Shown in pieces: positions 6,695 through 12,646 of a DNA stretch of 22,415 nucleotides. The notes beneath the pieces are model-generated. The model was not told where the DNA came from, did no database searches, and worked only from the letters and a program-made list of their open reading frames with translations. How positions within the stretch are numbered: the first letter of the stretch is position 1; every line of letters starts with the position of its first letter. Source of the DNA: a virus; IMG/VR virus record IMGVR_UViG_3300035698_022240, positions 1-22,415 of that record; one strand, written 5' to 3'. The translations under genes and the position numbers were made by a program.

Positions 6695-7783
6695 ATGAGG
6701 ATCCTGCATTGCGCAGATATGCAACTCGGATATCGCCAATATGGCTTCCAGCAGAGGGAGATAGATTTCTATACCGCTGCTGTGGAGACGCTCCATCGGG
6801 CGATTGACCTGGAAGTAGACGCAGTCATCATTGCTGGTGACATATTCGAGATGCCACGACCGCCTGGAGCAGCCGTACGCATCTTACAGGACGCGGTATC
6901 CGAGTTGGTAAAGCACGGTATACAGGTCTTAGGTGTTGATGGTAACCATGATGCAGTGGACGGGAACTGGATGGCGGTAGCCGGTATTCAAGGACTGCAT
7001 CACAGTATCGTGGAAATCAAAGGCATTAGGATAGCCGGACTAAATGGGCTGCGACCCGCTACGTTCAAGAGTGAACTGCAACGGTTGCTTGATAACCCAA
7101 GTGCGGGACGTATAGATGTTCTGACAATTCATCAGTCTATCGCCGAGATGGCTGATTTTGTAGCGCAGGAGATATCTGCGATTGAACTGGCACCGATGCT
7201 ACATGCAGCTGGTGTTAGATATGTGGCCATGGGAGACATCCATGACTACAAGGAACTCGACGTTGGTGGCGTCAGATTTGCGTATAGCGGATCGACTGAA
7301 ATCAACGCCGCGGATGAGCGGGAGGATAAAAGCTTCAGCATCATCGATATTACAGAGGATGACCTCAAGATAGAGATGCACCCGATTCGGGTTCGTCAAT
7401 TCATACAGACGTACTTGGAAACAGATGCTGACCTGGATCAACTGTTAACGCAGATACAGGCAGCGAATGAGCCAATGGCGTTTGTATGGTATGATCCCGC
7501 TGTCCCGGACCTGAAGCGTAGAGCTGAAGCCGTTCTGGATGGCCGGGTGCCGATGTACAAGGTACTACCCCGCAAGTCGAAGGATACGATCAAACTGGTC
7601 GAGAAACTCCGGCGTGACGGTGTTGAACGAAAAGGCGCTTTGCTGAATCTCAAGGATTCGGTAGAGGTCTACTTTGAACCAGAGACCGATGAATACCAGC
7701 TGGTGTTCCAATTGTTGGAAACACCAAACAGTGTACCAGAAGTAGTACAACAGTACCTAAAGTCAAAAGGATTAGAAATATAA
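6695..7783 (+). CDS. sbcD: SbcD/Mre11-like recombination nuclease (T4 gp47-like)
   Basis: This 362-aa metallophosphoesterase has the calcineurin-fold motifs D8 (ADMQLG), GDIFE (about 48-52), GNHD (about 82-85), a later IHQS and GDIHDYK. It should act with the SbcC-like ATPase encoded downstream to process double-strand ends for recombination-dependent replication, as T4 gp47/gp46 do. The first motif reads D-x-Q, not the usual D-x-H, so a canonical metal-ligand histidine is replaced by Gln10. The C-terminal third would be the cap and SbcC-binding part. The start has AAAGGAG upstream, immediately after the homing endonuclease gene. Confidence 0.88.
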   Translation: MRILHCADMQLGYRQYGFQQREIDFYTAAVETLHRAIDLEVDAVIIAGDIFEMPRPPGAAVRILQDAVSELVKHGIQVLGVDGNHDAVDGNWMAVAGIQGLHHSIVEIKGIRIAGLNGLRPATFKSELQRLLDNPSAGRIDVLTIHQSIAEMADFVAQEISAIELAPMLHAAGVRYVAMGDIHDYKELDVGGVRFAYSGSTEINAADEREDKSFSIIDITEDDLKIEMHPIRVRQFIQTYLETDADLDQLLTQIQAANEPMAFVWYDPAVPDLKRRAEAVLDGRVPMYKVLPRKSKDTIKLVEKLRRDGVERKGALLNLKDSVEVYFEPETDEYQLVFQLLETPNSVPEVVQQYLKSKGLEI

Positions 7784-7803
7784 CGCTAAGCAAATCAAGC
7801 AAA

Positions 7804-8106
7804 GTGGTGCAACTCGTGTGTCAAGATTACGGCCTGACCCCTCAGGATCTACGAATCGCCGGCGCTGTTGAAGTCATGTGTATGCGTGCGAATACGGCCG
7901 ATACGATTGATGCCGCGGCAACCGCGCTGATATCAGTATTGTCAGATACGGAAATGGCGTCCGCTATTAGGTGGGGCACATTCGTTAAGCACGCACGTAT
8001 TACGGAACAACCGGGTAATGATGTCGGATCATTGCTCAAAATAAGACAGGAGTTAGACAATGGAAGCGAAAGTTCACAAGGACCTGACGACAAGACTGAG
8101 GGATGA
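7804..8106 (+). CDS. hypothetical protein, about 100 aa
   Basis: An open frame starting at GTG (a second GTG follows at once) lies 20 bases after sbcD. No clear ribosome binding site is present, and the last 47 bases overlap the next gene, whose own start is well supported. The predicted protein is soluble and helical (AAATALISVLSDTEMASAIRW) with a polar, Ser/Asp/Gly-rich tail. The composition looks like a real protein up to about residue 85. Both the start and the long overlap leave doubt. No family is recognised. Confidence 0.5.
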   Translation: MVQLVCQDYGLTPQDLRIAGAVEVMCMRANTADTIDAAATALISVLSDTEMASAIRWGTFVKHARITEQPGNDVGSLLKIRQELDNGSESSQGPDDKTEG

Positions 8107-8605
8107 CAGGCAGGGCGCATTGGGGCTAGGACTGCATAAAATGTTGGCTAAGTACGCCAACAAAGCCCAGGCAACTGGGTTGACGCGGGACTTCCCGGAT
8201 CTGTTTGTCATTAAGGACGGGAAAGCGAAAGTGAAACGGGTCCGGCAATCGGCCCCGACACCGTCTGCACCCCCGCCACCAGCCACGAAGAACCCGACCA
8301 CTAAGCCCAACGTGAAACCGTTGAGGGTGATATTGGGTGGGTACGGGCATAAGGCCGGGGCCGAGGAAGACGCTCGACAGTTCCTGCATCCACAAGTATT
8401 GCAGTACCGGTCAGCGATATTCCCGAATCCACGGGCTCACGGTGTCAAGGTTGACATCACACAAGCCGACGCAGTCGAGCTTACAGGCGCGAACCCTCTG
8501 TTCCCATGGGGTGTGCAGCTACGCATAGACATTCACGGTGCACCTGACAAGGTGGAATCCTGGAGCGCGGCGTTCAAGGGACGAATACGAACACAACAAG
8601 CATAG
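8060..8605 (+). CDS. hypothetical protein with Pro-rich linker, 181 aa
   Basis: ATG follows a clear ACAGGAG binding site. The protein has a basic helical N-terminal part (1-60), a flexible Pro/Thr/Lys linker (about 65-95, with APPPP) and a compact C-terminal domain (about 100-181). The two-domain layout with a linker suggests an adaptor or nucleic-acid-binding protein. Its position, 7 bases before the sbcC start and after sbcD, suggests a role with the recombination nuclease, which is inference. No family is recognised. Confidence 0.7.
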   Translation: MEAKVHKDLTTRLRDDRQGALGLGLHKMLAKYANKAQATGLTRDFPDLFVIKDGKAKVKRVRQSAPTPSAPPPPATKNPTTKPNVKPLRVILGGYGHKAGAEEDARQFLHPQVLQYRSAIFPNPRAHGVKVDITQADAVELTGANPLFPWGVQLRIDIHGAPDKVESWSAAFKGRIRTQQA

Positions 8606-8612
8606 GAATACG

Positions 8613-10880
8613 ATGATACTTACCAGACTGATACTCCATAATTACAAGCAACATGAGAACTTGGAAGTTGAGTTTGCTGGTAACGTGATAGTGGTGGTCG
8701 GGCCCAATGGATCGGGTAAATCCAATCTGTTGGGCGCGATTCACTTCGCGTTTGCTGGAGAACAACCAGGGTTCAAGAAGAGCCACCTACTACGGTGGGG
8801 CAGTACGTCCGGTGGTGTGGAGTTGCATTTCACACACGACGGCGTGGATTACGTGCTGAGCAGATCGTTGACCAGTTCAACTGTGACGCTTACGCCGAAA
8901 GATGGGGATGCGACACGGGGTGCGACCAAAGTGGCCGAACGCATAGAGGAGCTGATGGGTCTTGATAAGGATCTGTTGAAGCAAACTATCTTCGTTCGTC
9001 AGGCCGAAATAGACTCGGTCCTATTCACGGATCCCCGCGTACGTACTCTGGCATTCCAGAAGCTCTGCGGATTAGGTGATGCGGCAACAGTCCATAAGCG
9101 GCTGGGGGAAGCTCTCAGTGGCTTACAGGCCCCGCCGAACTACGACGAGCAGATAGCTGAAGGCAAAGCGCAATTAGCTACTATGCAAGCGCGTGTCAGG
9201 GAGATCGAGAGCCAAGCGGCAGCGGCACAGACTCAACGGTCTACGTGCCCAGATCAAGCTACCCTGGAAACATCCATGGCTACGTACAATGCAGTACAGC
9301 CTACGCTGGAGTCGTATGTAACCACGACCCGGGCTATTGAACAAGCGGAACATCAGTTAGCGGATCTAGCGAAGCAGACCGTAGAGCGTACCGCTTATCC
9401 GGACATTGATCCGACTACAGTGGATGGCGAGATAACACTGCTGGAGCAGCTATTTTCGCAATCCGTTGATCACGAAAATAAGACAGCAGCCTATAAGTCA
9501 GCTGGTGAAGCCATGATCGCAATGGGTGATCAGCCCTTTACAGCTGAGCAGATCCGAGACTTTAACGATAAAGCAGGTGAGCTTGTCGAAGCGTATCAGA
9601 CGCTGAAGGCCCAGACGGATATGTACGGGGAATTCTTCGTGATGGCGCAAGCCGTGCCTGATGTCAACATGACTACTGAGTGCCCGATGTGCGGTACGTC
9701 TGTTAGCCCGAACCAGATACTGGAACGGCTACAGGGTAAGATCGGGGCTCTGGAGCCACAGCTGACCACAGCGGTGGCTGCGTCCACTATGGGACAGCAA
9801 GCAGCGTCACAGGCGCAGACACAGCAGACACATTGGCAGGCTGGTTACGCAGTGGGACTGAAACAGTTCCAGGCAGCGGAGCGGGCTATGCAGACCGTGC
9901 AAGCTGTGCAGGAACCAGCTGGGGATATCCGAGTTAGACTGGATGAGCTCAAGCAGCATAAGGACATGTACTTCACAGCCATGGCCGAAAAGACCCGCCT
10001 GGAGACAGCCTCTAATGGTGCGCTTCAGACACGGGACAGATTGGTACAGCAACTAGCGGACCTAGAGACTCGTCTCGTTTCCGTATCAGATGTCAAACGT
10101 ATGCTCGACGAGGGATCAACTATCCCCGCCATACATACTTACGTGACGCAACGTGTCGCAGAACTGCGTGGGTTGGCCAGTCAGGCCCAGCTCATCGAAC
10201 AGCAGATCGCGAAGCTGACTGGTATGCTAGAAGAGCTAACCGCAGCGTTAAGCGGGCTGGAAAACACGGTCGCCACATTGGAATTCAAGCGTACGCAACA
10301 GGATGCCTATCGGGAAGCCGTGGACACACTGAACCGTACACGCGACTGGTTCCATTACAATAACGGACCGCACACGTTCTCCTTAGGGGTACTGGGCGAT
10401 ATGTCTGATGATATCAATGAGTTCTTACAACAGTTCAGTGCGCCGTTCTCGGTACAGCATACAACTGATACCCTAGAATTCGAATGCTTGTTCCATGATG
10501 GACGAGCGATGCCAGATGATGGGCCGCCTACAGCGCAGCACTTATCTGGTGGTGAAAAGATCCAGCTGGCTGTCAGCTTCCGGTTTGCGGGCTATTGTAT
10601 GTTCGCTAATAAACTGGGGTTGCTAAGCCTGGATGAGCCCACGGTGTACCTCGATGAGGACAACGTGGCACGCTTCTGTAAATTACTGCAGAAGATAAAA
10701 GAAGTGGCACAGGCAATGGGATTGCAGGTTCTGATCTCCACACACGAAAGAGCGGTGATACCCTTCGCCGACGGGGTCATTGAGCTCGGTGGTGAAACAG
10801 AAGAACTCACGTTAGACAGCGTGCTAACAGATGGTGGAAGCAAAACGGAGCTGAGTAACACAGTTGCGGACGTCGATTAA
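8613..10880 (+). CDS. sbcC: SbcC/Rad50-like ATPase (T4 gp46-like)
   Basis: This 755-aa SMC-like ATPase should partner the SbcD-like nuclease. Visible motifs, numbered from the chosen ATG, are Walker A GPNGSGKS (30-37), a long Gln/Glu-rich coiled coil, the zinc-hook CPMC (357-360) at its middle, a second coiled coil, the ABC signature LSGGEK (644-649) and Walker B LLSLDEP (about 670-676). The frame is open further upstream to 8538, but the ATG at 8613 begins the family-typical MILTRLILHNYK. It lies just after the previous stop, with AGGAA in front, so I place the start there. A strong terminator follows the gene. Confidence 0.92.
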   Translation: MILTRLILHNYKQHENLEVEFAGNVIVVVGPNGSGKSNLLGAIHFAFAGEQPGFKKSHLLRWGSTSGGVELHFTHDGVDYVLSRSLTSSTVTLTPKDGDATRGATKVAERIEELMGLDKDLLKQTIFVRQAEIDSVLFTDPRVRTLAFQKLCGLGDAATVHKRLGEALSGLQAPPNYDEQIAEGKAQLATMQARVREIESQAAAAQTQRSTCPDQATLETSMATYNAVQPTLESYVTTTRAIEQAEHQLADLAKQTVERTAYPDIDPTTVDGEITLLEQLFSQSVDHENKTAAYKSAGEAMIAMGDQPFTAEQIRDFNDKAGELVEAYQTLKAQTDMYGEFFVMAQAVPDVNMTTECPMCGTSVSPNQILERLQGKIGALEPQLTTAVAASTMGQQAASQAQTQQTHWQAGYAVGLKQFQAAERAMQTVQAVQEPAGDIRVRLDELKQHKDMYFTAMAEKTRLETASNGALQTRDRLVQQLADLETRLVSVSDVKRMLDEGSTIPAIHTYVTQRVAELRGLASQAQLIEQQIAKLTGMLEELTAALSGLENTVATLEFKRTQQDAYREAVDTLNRTRDWFHYNNGPHTFSLGVLGDMSDDINEFLQQFSAPFSVQHTTDTLEFECLFHDGRAMPDDGPPTAQHLSGGEKIQLAVSFRFAGYCMFANKLGLLSLDEPTVYLDEDNVARFCKLLQKIKEVAQAMGLQVLISTHERAVIPFADGVIELGGETEELTLDSVLTDGGSKTELSNTVADVD

Positions 10881-10888
10881 TGATCTGA

Positions 10889-10931
10889 GTAAGGGCGGTG
10901 GTATGCGAGAAGCAGCCACCGCCCTTACTTT
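10889..10931 (+). terminator. strong 13-bp hairpin with short U-tract
   Basis: GTAAGGGCGGTGG (10889-10901) pairs perfectly with CCACCGCCCTTAC (10916-10928), followed by TTT. This lies 9 bases after sbcC. The stem is very stable but the U-tract is short, and the AGGAGG binding site of the next gene comes directly after, so it may be an attenuator rather than a full stop. Confidence 0.75.
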
Positions 10932-10941
10932 AGGAGGCCAT

Positions 10942-11118
10942 ATGAGACTGTGCGTAGGCACCCCAGATAAGGAACCAGAAGCGGCGAAGCCACTTACCAG
11001 GAAATGCTTCGGTTGTTGTCAATTAATGTGTAAGCGTCCTATGTACAATATATGGCATTGTGATATGTGTGGTGCCCATATTAGAGCAGATGGGACGCGC
11101 ACAATACCTGAGAGGTGA
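10942..11118 (+). CDS. small zinc-binding protein, 58 aa
   Basis: The start is the ATG following TTAGGAGGCCAT. The frame extends upstream through the terminator hairpin, but that part is not expected to be coding. Cysteines lie in CFGCC and then C-x-R (KCFGCCQLMCKRP), and a CDMC with a nearby His (WHCDMCGAH) makes a likely four-Cys zinc knuckle. Such small zinc proteins in phages often bind nucleic acid or host proteins. No specific family is recognised. Confidence 0.65.
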   Translation: MRLCVGTPDKEPEAAKPLTRKCFGCCQLMCKRPMYNIWHCDMCGAHIRADGTRTIPER

Positions 11119-11123
11119 CAAAT

Positions 11124-11240
11124 ATGCCATGGTACGACGTGTTAATATGCGTGTGCGCAGTTCTGTTTTGCGCCGCGTTAATGTTCATGGTGCGCGTGAT
11201 ATGTAGTGCTTATGCAGATAGGAGACAGCATGAATTGTGA
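11124..11240 (+). CDS. small membrane peptide, 38 aa
   Basis: ATG follows GAGAGGTGA with good spacing. The peptide is almost all one membrane segment (about 5-27, with four Cys: VLICVCAVLFCAALMFMVRVIC), ending in a short polar tail. Its 3' end overlaps the next gene's start by 11 bases, consistent with translational coupling. The function is unknown. Confidence 0.45.
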   Translation: MPWYDVLICVCAVLFCAALMFMVRVICSAYADRRQHEL

Positions 11241-11538
11241 TAGAGACGATGTAGCAGCTGCGCTCAAGGTGCCATTGATATTGGGGCGCGGCGATCCCGT
11301 ACTCCTTGTGATAGGGGATAAACGATTCCAGAAAATGCTGGCATGGAGTAATCCGGAGTGTGGAGGCGACATCGAAAAACTGGCTGATGCAGCCGGGGTC
11401 CCGAGTAAATTACGGGTCGTTATAACCATCAAGTACCCGGACACCTTATTCGCGATAGGCGAAAACGAGCCTGTTCCAGAGTTCATCCGGACTACAGAAG
11501 ACGACGCAGCTACAACTAAAACACGAGCAGAGGTGTAA
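11230..11538 (+). CDS. hypothetical protein, 102 aa
   Basis: I choose the ATG at 11230 because of the GATAGGAGA binding site just before it; the frame is open back to a GTG at 11206. The protein is soluble, mixed alpha/beta, with Cys at 3 and in NPECGGD, and a Thr/Ala/Glu tail. No family is recognised. It is followed two bases later by the next gene. Confidence 0.65.
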   Translation: MNCDRDDVAAALKVPLILGRGDPVLLVIGDKRFQKMLAWSNPECGGDIEKLADAAGVPSKLRVVITIKYPDTLFAIGENEPVPEFIRTTEDDAATTKTRAEV

Positions 11539-11540
11539 TT

Positions 11541-11930
11541 ATGAGTGTGACTTACAGGGCGACAGTGGTCGCAGGATTTGAACTAACGCGCCGCACGGTT
11601 ATGGTGGATCGGACGAAGTACAACACGAATACGGGCGAGCCGTACACAGCGCAGGAAGAATCGCACGAAGAAGCTATCGTCGATAGCGTTGTCGTAGCCA
11701 CTGACCAGGAACGAGAGGGATTCTTCCAAGGTGAAATGATCGACGGGCTTGAAATTCATGAATCGGGCTACGAAGAAGGTACGCAGATACTCGGGGCGGT
11801 GCTGGCTAGTTGCAGCGAGAACACGCATGACTGTACCGACTTCGAGACAGAAATACCTGAAAAGGTTATGAAATTTGCAGCAGAGCACGGCGTTACGCCT
11901 AAACTGTTCTTGCTGCAGTCGTGTGGGTAA
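11541..11930 (+). CDS. hypothetical acidic protein, 129 aa
   Basis: ATG lies close behind an AGAGGTG binding site, two bases after the previous stop. The protein is strongly acidic and soluble, with cysteines only in the C-terminal half (LASCSENTHDC and the terminal QSCG). No family is recognised. Confidence 0.7.
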   Translation: MSVTYRATVVAGFELTRRTVMVDRTKYNTNTGEPYTAQEESHEEAIVDSVVVATDQEREGFFQGEMIDGLEIHESGYEEGTQILGAVLASCSENTHDCTDFETEIPEKVMKFAAEHGVTPKLFLLQSCG

Positions 11931-11967
11931 CAGCCGCGAAAGTAGTTGCGAGCCCGCATACTGTGTG

Positions 11968-12015
11968 TTACGGTAGTATTCGCATAACAACTAGCGAATC
12001 AGAATACAACCGTAA
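11968..12015 (+). promoter_or_regulatory. long imperfect dyad before the gene at 12026
   Basis: TTACGGT-A-GTATTC (11968-11981) pairs with GAATAC-A-ACCGTAA (12002-12015): 13 bp with a single A-A mismatch and a 20-base loop. The loop holds alternative pairing, since ATTCGC at 11978-11983 can instead pair with GCGAAT at 11994-11999. The element fills a 95-base gap without genes. It could be an operator, a mutually exclusive RNA switch or a processing site. The right arm ends 11 bases before the start codon and overlaps the weak TAAGGAA binding site. Confidence 0.6.
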
Positions 12016-12025
12016 GGAATAACGG

Positions 12026-12499
12026 ATGAAAGACGCACAGTTCACGCTTGAATTCACGACGCACGTACTCGCAAACGGAACAGACTCCGATGGTAACCGT
12101 GACCGCTTCCAGACAGATAGTCAGGGCTACCTCATCTGGCAACAGAGTTGGTGGCACTCCGCACTATCACAGGGTATCAGCCTTTGTAAGCTGAAACATA
12201 TCAAGGCCGGCGATATCCACATGGATCTCAGCGTCGACGCCGAGACCGAGTTATACGACCGGAGATACGGCGACAAAAAGTACCGCACCCATGAAGCCAT
12301 CTTACCTGGCTCAAAAGTAACATTTCACGCCATCGTGGCGGATAGCATTACAGAATCCGAGCTGCGCCTGATCCTTAACCGGGTCGGGCGTTTCATTGGA
12401 CTCTCTCCTTACGGTTTCAATCTGGGCTATGGCAAATTCAATGTCCTAGACGTGCAAGTCGCACCCAGTGATGCCGCAGAGGATACAGAAACAGAATAA
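12026..12499 (+). CDS. hypothetical protein, 157 aa
   Basis: ATG follows TAAGGAA and the dyad at 11968-12015. The protein is rich in beta-type segments, with an aromatic cluster (IWQQSWWH, about 38-45) and a Gly-rich C-terminal loop (SPYGFNLGYGKFNV, about 126-139) after a helix and before a final strand. The strand, helix, Gly-loop, strand order is loosely like the RAMP/ferredoxin-like fold of RNA-binding proteins. This is a resemblance only. The tail is acidic. Confidence 0.65.
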   Translation: MKDAQFTLEFTTHVLANGTDSDGNRDRFQTDSQGYLIWQQSWWHSALSQGISLCKLKHIKAGDIHMDLSVDAETELYDRRYGDKKYRTHEAILPGSKVTFHAIVADSITESELRLILNRVGRFIGLSPYGFNLGYGKFNVLDVQVAPSDAAEDTETE

Positions 12500-12616
12500 C
12501 GAATGCCATGCACAGGGGTTGTTTAGACCGCAACTTAACCTTGTAGCGTGGAGATACACGAAGCATTTATATGCATGGAACTCAGTCTCGGTTCCGTAAA
12601 CATCTGACAAAGACAA

Positions 12617-12635
12617 CTGTGCCACAATGGCACAG
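12617..12635 (+). promoter_or_regulatory. 8-bp hairpin just upstream of the helicase start
   Basis: CTGTGCCA (12617-12624), loop CAA, TGGCACAG (12628-12635) form a perfect hairpin ending 11 bases before the helicase ATG at 12647. The helicase has no good Shine-Dalgarno (only GGGTG). The hairpin may position or block the ribosome. The gap 12500-12616 holds no convincing gene, only a small GGAAC/GTTCC inverted repeat. Confidence 0.5.
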
Positions 12636-12646
12636 ATGGGTGTTTT

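Noticed and set aside
8538-8612. Upstream extension of sbcC to a GTG at 8538
   Set aside because: The extra 25 residues overlap the previous gene in another frame, and the family-typical start MILTRLILHNYK is at 8613 with a binding site.
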